From contig NZ_JAHESF010000022.1 of assembly GCF_018598225.1 (NCBI RefSeq), positions 51,098-115,097 on the forward strand: a DNA stretch of 64,000 nucleotides. Direction: 5' to 3'. The DNA is from Chryseosolibacter histidinae. GTDB lineage: Bacteria; Bacteroidota; Bacteroidia; Cytophagales; Cyclobacteriaceae. This document shows positions 1 to 8,490 of the stretch, one piece after another. The first letter of the stretch is position 1; each line of letters starts with the position of its first letter. The translations under genes were made by a program, and so were the position numbers. A model generated the notes under the pieces. That model had not been told where the DNA came from, searched no databases, and worked only from the letters and a program-made list of their open reading frames with translations.

Positions 1-439
1 TCAGCACCGTCATGGCTGCCACGCCTTCACTGCTTTCAGCCTGCTGCAACGATTGCTCCTGCTGCCCGCCGGTAAGGCTGCTGCTGGGACCGATGGACGT
101 TGTTCCGCCCGACATCTTGTATACGGACATGGTGGCAAAATTTTTCGTCGGCGGTGGCGCTGCCGTATTAAGATCTTTCGCGAGTACTTCTACAGAACCG
201 CTTGCGGTCAGTTTTCCCGACGAGTTCCAGATCACAGTGACCCTTGATCCTATCGGCTCATCCACAAAGGTGCCGCCCTGGGCGCTCCAGATGATGTCAC
301 CCGTGATACCGGTGGCCGTGTACGTATAGGCACGCCCTGCGCAAACCTGCCCGGCCCCGCTGATGTGCTGTGCCATGACAACCTGCGTCATCGCTAACAT
401 CAGCACGGCCATAACTTTGATAACCTTTGAACTGTTCAT
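1..439 (-). CDS. Secreted PKD-like-domain protein, probable second RHS-locus gene (3' part missing)
   Basis: The gene starts at the ATG at 439-437 on the minus strand and stays open to the window edge, so only about 146 N-terminal residues are visible. The first 24 residues (MNSSKVIKVMAVLMLAMTQV, ending VMAQ) look like a Sec signal peptide. Next comes a stretch reading GAGQVCAGRAYTYTATGI then DIIWSAQGGTFVDEP, which fits the PKD-like beta-sandwich repeats found before DUF6443/RHS-core regions in Bacteroidota. It lies 42 bases downstream of the RHS gene on the same strand, so the two are probably co-transcribed. Such a pair normally has an RHS/YD-repeat protein first and a long PKD-like/DUF6443/RHS-core protein second. 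The identity of the missing C-terminal part is inferred from this arrangement. Confidence 0.7.
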   Translation of the reverse strand, partial: MNSSKVIKVMAVLMLAMTQVVMAQHISGAGQVCAGRAYTYTATGITGDIIWSAQGGTFVDEPIGSRVTVIWNSSGKLTASGSVEVLAKDLNTAAPPPTKNFATMSVYKMSGGTTSIGPSSSLTGGQQEQSLQQAESSEGVAAMTVL

Positions 440-481
440 AAAGTATCTTTGAATTGTAATGCGAATAGTTTTGTAAACCGT

Positions 482-3400
482 CTAGTTCTTGTATTGGTAC
501 TGATTGTGCTTCACGATATTGCCCTCTTCGTCTTTGACGGTGACCAGTCTTCCCAGGCCATCGTACTGATAAAAGGCAGTGATGTGGTTCTCGTCCGTGG
601 CCGAGGTCATGCTGCCAGACGCATCGTATGTGTAGGTCTTCATGTGCGCTTCCGCGGGATGAAGCCGTACATCGTCGATGAGGTTACCATTGGCCTCTAT
701 GGTGAGCTCTCGGGGGCCTGAGAGGGTCCACTGATAACGTGTCCAGGTGGCGCTCACTGCCTGCCATGAGCCATTCACTTTAATGCTGCCTGAGCCCCTG
801 GCCCACAGGGACACCACATAACTGCCCGACTGCAGCGAAGCCGAAACAATACCTTTGAAGGAACGTTTTCCCGTGCGGGCGTCAGTTGAATAATTGTCAG
901 GAGCATCGATGTAAGACCAGTTACCCTTGTTCGCGCTTTCAAATCCTGCATAGGCGCATCGATCGATAGCGGCGTTAAAGATCTTCGCAACGGGCAGGCT
1001 GTTGTCATATCCCCAGAGATAAGCTGTTACCACATCACCCGGCGTGGTGACCTGCTCCGGCTTGCCGGCATTGTTATACCGGTCATATTTGATTGTCTCA
1101 CGATAGTACCGGTCATCGAAGGCGCCATTGTTACTGACGGAGGCACGGAAATCTGTTACCGCCGAGGTAGCACCGAATGTCAGCTGCCGGGAAGGAAGAA
1201 TGTTGTTTCCGAAGGTGTCGAACTGGTAATACTTTGCCGCGACCACACGCTGGCTTCCATCCTGTGACGTTTCCCTCGTTACAGATTCTATCACCGGTGA
1301 AAGAATGTGGCGTTGCACGAGCTGCTGGATGAATGGCGCCGCACCCGGTGTGTATTGCCAGGGGTACCGGTATTCCGTAACAAGCGATTTGCCCTCACTG
1401 GTCCGCTCCGTCTCGGAGATCACGAACTGGCGGGCTGCATCGAAAGCCAGTGCTTTCCTGGTGACAAAAGTATGGCCATTCTCATCAAAAAGCGTTTCAC
1501 GCGAAGACACCATCGGTCTGAATGCAAGGTTGTACGTATATCCTCCAATGGCATAACGCTCTATAAATCCCTCGCCGAAAGGGCCACCTCCGGTGATGGC
1601 AAGGCCTATCTTATAAGCCGGGATCTTTTTTATCACCGGTACCGAGTCGTATTTGTTCTCGATCATTCTTACCGCTTTGAAAACGCCCGCGGTCTCATAT
1701 TTGTAGTCGATCTGTTTCACCAGCAGTCCGCGCGAATGATCATAGGAGCTGGCCGGCGGAAAGGGCACCTGCGTGACGATGTTGTCGGGTGATGTATCAA
1801 AGGAGGTAAAAAATGACTCGGTCTTCCCTCCTTCACCGTTGATACCATGGAACACGTTGACCTGCCTGTAGCCGATGTGACTTCCCTGGGTGTTCCCTAA
1901 AGCAACGACGCTGTTCGAGATCCGGGATATATAATCTTTCGGATTCAGCACGGGACTGTTGTCATCACCTTCGTGGACCCGCGTTTCAAACTCATACTGT
2001 GGTATAGCGGCAATCACACCGCTGGAAACAACTTCCTGGCCATCCAGCATGGTGTAGTCAAACCGTCTCACAATGTCGTTGGCGGTGCTGATCCCGTCAT
2101 GGTCGGTGATCTTGCTGATCCTGAGCCCGCCCGCGATCTTCGAATTGCTGAGAACGTTCTCGGTCTTTTCAAGCCAGGTGACGGAGGCTGTGGAGCCATC
2201 TCTTCCTCCATTCGTACAGGGGTTTCCCAACGTGGACGCTACCAGGTAATATTGCTGACCGGGCCTCAGATCGGTGAAGCTGAGCTCAGCGCTTTTCGTT
2301 TGAGCGCTCGAAGAATAGGAAAAATGCCGGATGACATTGCCTGACAGGTCTTCGATCCACGCAGATGGTCCGAGACCCGCTTCATTGATACCGGGAGGAA
2401 AGGAGCAGTAGCTTCCCGTGAAAGTGAAGGTAAACGGTTTGTGGCCCGCTTCGGCAATAGCCTCTTGCGGAACCGTAAAGAGCTTCTGCGTAAACTGTCG
2501 TACAGATGCCTCGGATGAGGTTGTGGATTGATGGGACACGGAAACCCCTTTCGTAACGGTCTCATAGGTCTTTTCAATCCTGGTGCTGCCAACATAGCTA
2601 TAAACGTGCGGCTCATAGTCGAACGTTGTACTGCCTCCGGCAGGATAAATGATCTTTGTCAGGATACCGCCGCCCACCGCACCGGAAGGCTCACGGCTCG
2701 CGCCGGCATAATTTACCGGAGTGCCATCCCAACGTGTGAAGCGATAGGTAGGAAGCAGTGTTGGCTCCGTGTTATTGTTGGCAAAACCCCAGTGGTCCTG
2801 GTTGTTGATCTTCACAGTCGGAAGACCGCCAAGAGAAGGAAGTGTACCTGTGTAAACAAAACGGTGCGGAGGTTTTACCGTGAGTGTACCTGCGGAACCG
2901 AGCTCCTGGATGCTTTCCAATGTAAGTCTTCCCGTTGAATTCGTGTAGCTGTTCGCGAAAGCCCTGATCCGTTTGCCGTCGCGGTCCAGCACTTCTATCT
3001 CCCCCAGGCTGTAGAGCGTGTTGTAGCCGGGAAGATCGGTGCGGGGCTGGCTGCTGTTTTTCAGCAGAATGCTGGCGCCCGACCCGGTCACAATACGGCT
3101 GAGATATTTTCCGCTGGTGGCCATCGTCTCGTATGAAATATCCGTGTTCGCGGGCTCCCACCCTTCCCGGTGACTCGCCGTCTCCGATGACCTCAACATG
3201 TATTGAAGGTCATAAGGCGTGTATTCGAACATCACCACATGGCCCAGCGGCGAAGTGATCCGCGTAAGATACCAACCCGTTACCCGTGGCCGATCATACC
3301 GGCATGGATAAAACATGCCCGACTGCGACGTAATGCGAACGCTCTCCTGTGCCTCAAACAGGTATTTCATTCCATCGTCCGTTGTGATCTCCCATGCCTG

Positions 3401-4057
3401 GATAAACGACGTGGACATTGGGTCGGTATTCAGTCCAACAGGCCTGACGGTAATCCTGCGCTCTGAGCTGACGTCGATCTTCTGCGCCATGTCGAGCGTT
3501 TGGTTCCAGTTGAAGGCAAACTTTCCTGTGTACCCGCCGAAATTGAAAGAGAACTGGTCGGGCTGAGCGTCGGCTTCACAGTCTTCCAGGCCATGCAACA
3601 CCGGAAAACGTTCGGCAGCAGTTCCGGCAAGGATATCCATGGGGGCATGGTGCATGGAAAAATTGATAAAGCCACTGTATCCATACTCGTCGGCCTCTCC
3701 CATGATGGTGCGGGTAACAATACCCCCTGCGTTGAGCGTCCATCCGAGCCCTGTCCGCGATGCGATCTCCTCCACTTTATTACCGGCAGCGTGGTAAGAC
3801 AGTGAGACAGGAACGGTAATGTCACCTTCCTTTAATTCCCAGAGGGGAATACTCACCTGGGGTGTGCCTGTATATAGCCCTACCGGTACAGCAGCGTACC
3901 GGGCGAGCGCAGCAGCTTCGGGGGAAGGAGGAATGATATTATCCGAGGCTGTATTCACTGGCTTTACCCCAAGTTGGGCGAGCGCCGTGCCCCAGTCCAG
4001 AACAAAAAATGTAATCAGGACGATCCAGGGTCCCTTTCCTTTAAATACATGTGTCAT
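482..4057 (-). CDS. RHS/YD-repeat-family secreted protein
   Basis: A protein of about 1191 residues. I place the start at the ATG at 4057 because it is followed directly by a signal peptide (MTHVFKGKG, hydrophobic core, ending GTALAQ); an in-frame upstream ATG at 4084 would add nine residues. The N-terminal region (VSIPLWELKEGDITVPVSLS then ASRTGLGWTLNAGGIVTR) is typical of Bacteroidota RHS-like proteins with an SpvB/TcdB-like beta shell. Around residues 1030-1120 there is a jelly-roll-like stretch, and the C-terminus carries YD repeats (YTYDASGSMTSATDE, FYQYDGLGRLVTVKDEEGN). No RHS-associated core motif or toxin tip is present, so this is the upstream half of a split RHS system, completed by the gene at 1-439. 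Its likely place is the cell surface or outside; its function (polymorphic toxin shell, adhesion or other) cannot be read from sequence. Confidence 0.8.
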   Translation of the reverse strand: MTHVFKGKGPWIVLITFFVLDWGTALAQLGVKPVNTASDNIIPPSPEAAALARYAAVPVGLYTGTPQVSIPLWELKEGDITVPVSLSYHAAGNKVEEIASRTGLGWTLNAGGIVTRTIMGEADEYGYSGFINFSMHHAPMDILAGTAAERFPVLHGLEDCEADAQPDQFSFNFGGYTGKFAFNWNQTLDMAQKIDVSSERRITVRPVGLNTDPMSTSFIQAWEITTDDGMKYLFEAQESVRITSQSGMFYPCRYDRPRVTGWYLTRITSPLGHVVMFEYTPYDLQYMLRSSETASHREGWEPANTDISYETMATSGKYLSRIVTGSGASILLKNSSQPRTDLPGYNTLYSLGEIEVLDRDGKRIRAFANSYTNSTGRLTLESIQELGSAGTLTVKPPHRFVYTGTLPSLGGLPTVKINNQDHWGFANNNTEPTLLPTYRFTRWDGTPVNYAGASREPSGAVGGGILTKIIYPAGGSTTFDYEPHVYSYVGSTRIEKTYETVTKGVSVSHQSTTSSEASVRQFTQKLFTVPQEAIAEAGHKPFTFTFTGSYCSFPPGINEAGLGPSAWIEDLSGNVIRHFSYSSSAQTKSAELSFTDLRPGQQYYLVASTLGNPCTNGGRDGSTASVTWLEKTENVLSNSKIAGGLRISKITDHDGISTANDIVRRFDYTMLDGQEVVSSGVIAAIPQYEFETRVHEGDDNSPVLNPKDYISRISNSVVALGNTQGSHIGYRQVNVFHGINGEGGKTESFFTSFDTSPDNIVTQVPFPPASSYDHSRGLLVKQIDYKYETAGVFKAVRMIENKYDSVPVIKKIPAYKIGLAITGGGPFGEGFIERYAIGGYTYNLAFRPMVSSRETLFDENGHTFVTRKALAFDAARQFVISETERTSEGKSLVTEYRYPWQYTPGAAPFIQQLVQRHILSPVIESVTRETSQDGSQRVVAAKYYQFDTFGNNILPSRQLTFGATSAVTDFRASVSNNGAFDDRYYRETIKYDRYNNAGKPEQVTTPGDVVTAYLWGYDNSLPVAKIFNAAIDRCAYAGFESANKGNWSYIDAPDNYSTDARTGKRSFKGIVSASLQSGSYVVSLWARGSGSIKVNGSWQAVSATWTRYQWTLSGPRELTIEANGNLIDDVRLHPAEAHMKTYTYDASGSMTSATDENHITAFYQYDGLGRLVTVKDEEGNIVKHNQYQYKN

Positions 4058-4210
4058 AGAATCAGTAGCGATTTTTTGCGGCAAATTGAGTCATGAGCAG
4101 CTCCGTGGCATCACCCACGGGTCTCAAACAGCGTGATCGGGTGTGGAAATGGAGGTATTGGGAGCTGAAATGCAGGCCTCAACCGCCCCTCCCGGGAAGA
4201 GACGGGGGCG

Positions 4211-4241
4211 TTTGCGTAACTGAACGGTTTCATTATATTTG
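4211..4241 (+). promoter_or_regulatory. Bacteroidota-type promoter of the SRPBCC gene
   Basis: TTTG at 4211-4214, a 19-base spacer, and TATATTTG at 4234-4241 match the Bacteroidota sigma-ABfr consensus TTTG-N19-TAnnTTTG at every defined base. Transcription would start near 4247, inside the inverted repeat at 4241-4256, and about 85 bases before the SRPBCC start codon. Confidence 0.7.
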
Positions 4242-4256
4242 TAACCTAACGGTTAC
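4241..4256. promoter_or_regulatory. Operator-like inverted repeat over the transcription start
   Basis: GTAACC-TAAC-GGTTAC is a perfect 6-base inverted repeat with a 4-base centre. It abuts the -7 element and covers the expected +1, which is the classic place for a repressor. ArsR-family repressors commonly control AHSA1/SRPBCC genes, but no regulator gene lies next to this one, so the binding protein is unknown. Confidence 0.5.
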
Positions 4257-4331
4257 CTATCTCGCCTTGATCGCGAGGTCGGGCCGGTACAGCAATTGAA
4301 AAACTTATATCCTATAACAAAAACTCAAAAC

Positions 4332-4757
4332 ATGATGAAACCTATTGTTATTGAAAAGCTCCTGGATGCTCCCGTAGAGCGGGTTTGGAAAGCTATCACA
4401 GATAAGGACGACATGAAGCAATGGTATTTTGATATTGCTGAATTCAAGCCGGAAGTAGGTTTCGAATTCCAGTTTGAAGGTCAGAATGAAGGCAGGGTTT
4501 TCGTGCACCTGTGCAAGGTTACGGAAGTGATCGCCAGGAAAAAGCTCACGTACAGCTGGCGCTACAAAGGCCATGAGGGTAACTCATTTGTGACTTTCGA
4601 ATTGTCTGAAGAAAGCGGGAAAACCAAAATAAAGCTCACCCATACCGGGCTCGAGACCTTCCCTCCGCTTGCCGATTTTGCAAAAGAGAACTTTGTTGCC
4701 GGATGGACAGCGCTTATTGGCTCGCTCCTGCCTGCGTTTGTTGAAAAGAAAGCCTGA
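4332..4757 (+). CDS. SRPBCC/AHSA1-like domain protein
   Basis: A 141-residue single-domain protein of the START-like (SRPBCC, activator of Hsp90 ATPase homologue 1-like) family. The opening stretch VIEKLLDAPVERVWKAITD, the middle MKQWYFDIAEFKPEVGFEF and the C-terminal segment FPPLADFAKENFVAGW are typical of the family. I choose the ATG at 4332 (the ATG at 4335 is equally possible); a TTG at 4296 would add a polar tail unlike the family. These proteins form a hydrophobic pocket and probably bind a small lipophilic ligand; the ligand here is unknown. The gene has a strong promoter with an operator-like repeat and is followed by a hairpin terminator, so it is probably a single-gene, ligand-regulated unit. 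Confidence 0.85.
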   Translation: MMKPIVIEKLLDAPVERVWKAITDKDDMKQWYFDIAEFKPEVGFEFQFEGQNEGRVFVHLCKVTEVIARKKLTYSWRYKGHEGNSFVTFELSEESGKTKIKLTHTGLETFPPLADFAKENFVAGWTALIGSLLPAFVEKKA

Positions 4758-4764
4758 CCAATTA

Positions 4765-4819
4765 GTCGTCGGACCAACTGCCTGGCGCAAGGCCCGTGCG
4801 CAGTGGTCTGACGACTTTT
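4765..4819 (+). terminator. Rho-independent-type terminator after the SRPBCC gene
   Basis: GTCGTCGGACCAACTGC at 4765-4781 pairs with GCAGTGGTCTGACGAC at 4800-4815, with one mismatch and one bulge. The loop is about 18 bases, and TTTT follows at 4816-4819. It begins eight bases after the stop codon and separates the SRPBCC gene from the transporter gene. Confidence 0.6.
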
Positions 4820-4840
4820 GCGTATTGTTGTAGCCACGAT

Positions 4841-5824
4841 ATGAACAAGCTGCTTCTCCATTTCCAAAAGGCCGGCCTGAATGGCTTTTTTCTTTTTATG
4901 CTCGTTGCCGTGGGGCTGAGCTGGCTGTTTCCGTTTTATGGCACGGCGCAAAGTCCACTTCCGCTGGGGCTCATCACTCAATACGGCATTCCGATTATCT
5001 TTTTCTTTTATGGTGTGCGGTTAAGTCCTGAACAGCTCAGGGCGGGACTCAGCAACTGGAAACTGCACCTGATCGTGCAAAGCACCACGTTCGTGCTCTT
5101 TCCGCTGATTGTATTGTTGTTTTCCTTTCTGCGGAACGATCCGGAGTACCAACTGCTGTGGCTCGGTACATTCTACCTGGCGGCATTGCCTTCCACTGTT
5201 TCTTCGTCGGTGGTGATGGTCTCCATTGCACACGGCAACCTGCCCGCAGCGATCTTCAACGCGAGCCTCTCCAGCATGCTTGGAATTTTTATCACACCGC
5301 TGTGGATGAGCTTCTTTATCAAAGAGTCCGCCAGCGCTGCGGAGTTTACCGACGTGATTGTCAAGCTCTGCTTCCAGGTGCTGGTGCCGGTGATCGCCGG
5401 TTTTCTCATGCACCGATGGCTGGGACGGTTCTCCGAAAGGCATAAAACGAAACTGCGTTACTTTGATCAGGCGGTCATCCTGCTCATCATCTATACGGCT
5501 TTCTGCGAATCGTTCTACGGAAATGTTTTCAGCACCCACTCCCTTACCGAGATCGCCCTGCTGGCAGCCGTCATGCTGGCATTCTTCCTGGTCATGTTCG
5601 GCCTCATGCAGGTGAGCGCATCCTACCTCGGTTTTTCGAGGGAAGACCGCATCACCATTCTTTTCTGTGGCTCCAAAAAATCGCTGGTACAGGGAGCGCT
5701 GATGGGAAGGCTGCTGTTCCCGAATCCTGTTACCCTGGGCGTGATCCTGTTGCCATTGGTTCTTTACCACGCACTACAGCTGCTGGTGGGGAGCGCCATG
5801 GCTGAAAAAATGGCGAGGGAATAG
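4841..5824 (+). CDS. Bile acid:sodium symporter (BASS)-family transporter, YfeH-like
   Basis: A 327-residue integral membrane protein with nine to ten hydrophobic segments. I start at the ATG at 4841, which gives MNKLLLHFQKAGLNGFFLFM; an upstream in-frame codon at 4796 would place coding sequence inside the terminator stem. The segments IPIIFFFYGVRLSPEQL, FYLAALPSTVSSSVVMVSIA and GNLPAAIFNASLSSMLGIF are typical of the SBF-like branch, in which the motifs around helices 4 and 9 form the crossover and the substrate/sodium site. BASS proteins import organic anions with sodium; this branch has no well-established substrate. The C-terminus ends MAEKMARE and the gene is followed directly by heptad repeats. 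Confidence 0.8.
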   Translation: MNKLLLHFQKAGLNGFFLFMLVAVGLSWLFPFYGTAQSPLPLGLITQYGIPIIFFFYGVRLSPEQLRAGLSNWKLHLIVQSTTFVLFPLIVLLFSFLRNDPEYQLLWLGTFYLAALPSTVSSSVVMVSIAHGNLPAAIFNASLSSMLGIFITPLWMSFFIKESASAAEFTDVIVKLCFQVLVPVIAGFLMHRWLGRFSERHKTKLRYFDQAVILLIIYTAFCESFYGNVFSTHSLTEIALLAAVMLAFFLVMFGLMQVSASYLGFSREDRITILFCGSKKSLVQGALMGRLLFPNPVTLGVILLPLVLYHALQLLVGSAMAEKMARE

Positions 5825-5866
5825 AAGCCAGGAGCCAGGAGGAGGAGTCATGAGTAAGAAGTAACA
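5825..5866 (+). repeat. Heptad repeat block, family A (AGCCAGG/GGAGTAA)
   Basis: Directly after the transporter stop codon the sequence breaks into seven-base units of the type AGCCAGG, then GGAGTCA, GAGTAAG and AAGTAAC. It belongs to the same family as the blocks at 15535, 18182, 20806, 25912, 32288, 43337, 44434 and 47966. Confidence 0.6.
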
Positions 5867-5874
5867 GGTACGCA

Positions 5875-6480
5875 TCAGGAATTGGGATCTTTGAGATCAG
5901 CGTATTCGTCTACTCCATCTTTTTGAACAGGCTGTCCGGAATCTACAGGGCGTTCGATGATGCGACTGTGAAGGCGAAGGCTTTCACGTTGCTGTGGCTG
6001 AATGGTGGTGGATCTTTCCAACGTTGAGTCTGCAGGCTGCTCGTGCTCTGCAACACCGGGATACGTCCGTACCGCTGGTGCATCTTCGCCTGCGGATCTT
6101 CTGGTGCGGTCGTCGCGGGTCCAGCTATCTTCCAGCAACCGAGCCCGTTCATCAACATTAATGGCGCCACACCGGTCGAGAATGTCAGCGATCTTTTCTG
6201 CATCGGGCCAGGTGTCTGACTGCACTGCCACCACGGCACCCTGCTGGGCCACAGCCGCATACTTCATCGCCAGATCGGTATCGGCAAAAATGCGCTGAAA
6301 GTAACGGCCCATGCTGCTATCGAGCGTATTCTTTTCATCGGTTACATCTCCCCTGCCCCGCGTTGCATCCGGAGTTGAAACATCAATTTTTTCCCTGCTA
6401 AGGCCATTCGCTGTCAGCATCTCTGCCGCCGCTTCTGCCTGGCTGTTTGATTCGAAAATACCAATTACTGTTTGAGACAT
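5875..6480 (-). CDS. YflT-like general stress protein
   Basis: A 201-residue soluble protein. The start is taken as the ATG at 6480 (MSQTVIGIFESNSQAEAAAE), which begins the domain; an upstream in-frame ATG at 6525 adds an unrelated tail. Residues 3-115 resemble the heat-induced stress protein YflT/GsiB-neighbour fold: a beta strand ending in FESNSQAEAA, a helix, then MKYAAVAQQGAVVAVQSD with the pattern of a second beta-alpha repeat. The last 80 residues are very polar and rich in Asp, Arg, Glu and Gln, probably disordered. Such proteins often accumulate under general stress. The gene is minus-strand, downstream of a small membrane protein gene and 69 bases from it, so the two may be one transcript. 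Confidence 0.65.
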   Translation of the reverse strand: MSQTVIGIFESNSQAEAAAEMLTANGLSREKIDVSTPDATRGRGDVTDEKNTLDSSMGRYFQRIFADTDLAMKYAAVAQQGAVVAVQSDTWPDAEKIADILDRCGAINVDERARLLEDSWTRDDRTRRSAGEDAPAVRTYPGVAEHEQPADSTLERSTTIQPQQRESLRLHSRIIERPVDSGQPVQKDGVDEYADLKDPNS

Positions 6481-6549
6481 AGTTTTCGTGTTTAGTTGAG
6501 TGTCACTCGAACAAAACCATTCCAAGGGGAGCGGGGTAAATTCTATATT

Positions 6550-6927
6550 CTAAATTCTTTTCAAAGCATGGGGATGTGCTATGGCGATGTAGAGCCAGCA
6601 AACCAGGAAGACAATCTCTGGGAAACCATCCGCGAGGTAGATATCGGAGATCACGTCGGTAAGGGCGTAGTAAAAATCGATGCAAATGAAGGCAGCTGCG
6701 GTGCCACTGCCAAGTAAGAACGCCGGTCTTCGGTCGGTGCGGATATACAGATACATGACAAGGGTCAGCGCCACCGGGATCAGCAACGCCCCGACGGTCT
6801 TCACCAGCCAGATGTCCGTTTTGTAACCCGTCACAGCCATGAAGCTCCTGATATCGACAATGGGCCACAACGCCGTGAGGAAAATGTAAGCGGCCTGGAC
6901 GATCAGGAGATATTTCAACAATTTCAT
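6550..6927 (-). CDS. Small four-helix membrane protein of unknown function
   Basis: A 125-residue protein starting at the ATG at 6927 (MKLLKYLLIVQAAYIFLTAL); an upstream ATG at 6975 would put a basic tail before the first membrane helix. Four hydrophobic segments lie at about residues 4-24, 43-62, 70-90 and 98-117. It has no recognised catalytic motif. Similar small proteins in Bacteroidota are annotated only as hypothetical membrane proteins. It precedes the YflT-like gene on the same strand, which hints at a stress-linked envelope role, but this is inference. Confidence 0.6.
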   Translation of the reverse strand: MKLLKYLLIVQAAYIFLTALWPIVDIRSFMAVTGYKTDIWLVKTVGALLIPVALTLVMYLYIRTDRRPAFLLGSGTAAAFICIDFYYALTDVISDIYLADGFPEIVFLVCWLYIAIAHPHALKRI

Positions 6928-7003
6928 AGCACTTGTCCTTTTACGAGCAATACTGCTATTCCTGTACCAGTCCATTATCCTGATAAACGGTTTTTTAAAC
7001 CAT

Positions 7004-7024
7004 GGTAAAAAGTATATTTTTACC
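7004..7024. promoter_or_regulatory. 21-base palindrome over the -7 element of the APC permease gene
   Basis: GGTAAAAA-gtata-TTTTTACC is a perfect 8+5+8 inverted repeat. A TATATTTT element at 7013-7020, matching TAnnTTTG at seven of eight bases, lies inside it, so a dimeric regulator bound here would block the promoter of the permease gene that starts at 7045. The -33 match (TTTT near 6991) is poor. Confidence 0.5.
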
Positions 7025-7044
7025 TTTTACAACTTAACCTATTA

Positions 7045-8490
7045 ATGTCTCAGCAACCTAAATCTCAGGGAAAACTCATTCAGACTCTAGGATTGTTTTC
7101 TGCTTTCACCCTTACCGTAAGCTCCGTGATCGGATCGGGCGTTTATAAAAAGGTAGCGCCCATGTCTGCCGAACTGCTGTCTCCCGACCTGGTGCTCATT
7201 GCCTGGGTGGTGGCCGGGCTTATCACTTTATGTGGTACGCTCAGCAACGCAGAGGTAGCCGGTCTGCTGGCCGACTCGGGTGGTGAGTTTGTTTACTTCC
7301 GAAAGATCTACAACAAGTTCTTTGCTTTTCTCTTCGGATGGACCACCTTCACCGTGATCCGCTCTGCGGCCGTGGCCTCCATCGCCTATATTTTCGCACA
7401 GTCGTTCAACGCCCTTATACCGGTGCCTACCTTGTCTGAATCGTGGGCCCAGGTCACCTTGCTGGGGGTCTTCACACCCTTCGACAACTTTGGCGTAAAG
7501 TGCCTCACCGTGCTGCTGATCCTGGTGCTCTCCTACAATAATTACATCGGCATCAAGTTCGGCGAAGGCCTGAGCAAGGGCGTGCTCATCATCGTGGTAG
7601 CCAGCATCTTCCTCATCATCGTGCTCGGCCTCACTATCGGCGGCGGCAGCCTGGAAAATTTCAGTACCTCGAGCACCCACTATGTGTCACGCTCGATCAC
7701 CGATCCTTCGTTCATCACCAGCTTCTTCGCAGCGCTGCTCGCAGCCTTCTGGGCCTACGAAGGATGGAGCGCCACAGGTTACATCGGCGGGGAGATCAAA
7801 AATCCGAAGCGCAACCTTCCGCTGGCCCTGGTACTGGGTGTTTCGTTTGTGATGGTGGTATATGTGCTCATCAACTTCACGTACCTGTATGTGCTGCCCA
7901 TCGATGAGATCGTCAACTCTCAAAAATCGCAGAACACCATCGCCGCCATTACGGTGATCAGGCATTTCCTCGGCTCTGGCGGAGCGCTGTTCATCTCCAT
8001 CCTCATCCTGCTTACCACCTTCGGCTGCACCAACACCACACTGCTCGGTCCGCCGCGCCTATACTACGCCATGGCCAAAGAAGGTATGTTCTTCAAGTCA
8101 GCATCATACATCCATCCCAAATACAATACGCCCTCCAATGCCATTGTGATCCAGGCGGTGTGGTCATCGCTGCTTGTATTTTCGGGAAGCTTCGATCAGC
8201 TCACAGACATGCTGATCTTCGCGGCCTTCATCTTCTACGGAGCCACCACCCTGGGCGTGTTCATCCTTCGCAAGAAGATGCCGGATGCCCACCGTCCCTA
8301 CAAAGCGTGGGGCTACCCCGTTGTTCCCGTGATCTTTATTCTCTTCTGCCTGGCGCTGATCACTATTACGCTGATCGGCAAACCCCGTGAAGCGCTGATC
8401 GGCCTGGCGCTGATGGCCAGTGGGCTGCCGTTTTATTTTTATTGGAATAGAAATAGTCTACGGTCCACGGTCGACAGTCCACGGCAGTAG
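7045..8490 (+). CDS. APC-superfamily amino acid permease
   Basis: A 481-residue protein with 12 hydrophobic segments, the usual length for this superfamily. The N-terminal segment SAFTLTVSSVIGSGVYKKVA contains the Ser-X-Ile-Gly-Ser-Gly helix break of the substrate site in TM1. TM6 reads FWAYEGWSATGYIGGEIKNP, which matches the LAT/SLC7-like branch, where the FAYEGW region contacts the amino acid. It probably takes up or exchanges amino acids across the inner membrane; the substrate is not predictable. The last eleven codons (SLRSTVDSPRQ) are made of heptad repeat sequence of family B, so the native C-terminus may have been replaced by a repeat insertion. A palindromic operator lies upstream. 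Confidence 0.85.
   Translation: MSQQPKSQGKLIQTLGLFSAFTLTVSSVIGSGVYKKVAPMSAELLSPDLVLIAWVVAGLITLCGTLSNAEVAGLLADSGGEFVYFRKIYNKFFAFLFGWTTFTVIRSAAVASIAYIFAQSFNALIPVPTLSESWAQVTLLGVFTPFDNFGVKCLTVLLILVLSYNNYIGIKFGEGLSKGVLIIVVASIFLIIVLGLTIGGGSLENFSTSSTHYVSRSITDPSFITSFFAALLAAFWAYEGWSATGYIGGEIKNPKRNLPLALVLGVSFVMVVYVLINFTYLYVLPIDEIVNSQKSQNTIAAITVIRHFLGSGGALFISILILLTTFGCTNTTLLGPPRLYYAMAKEGMFFKSASYIHPKYNTPSNAIVIQAVWSSLLVFSGSFDQLTDMLIFAAFIFYGATTLGVFILRKKMPDAHRPYKAWGYPVVPVIFILFCLALITITLIGKPREALIGLALMASGLPFYFYWNRNSLRSTVDSPRQ

Noticed and set aside
4093..4299. Plus-strand open frame before the SRPBCC gene
   Set aside because: It covers the promoter and operator of the SRPBCC gene and has a composition rich in Trp, Arg and Cys unlike a real protein.
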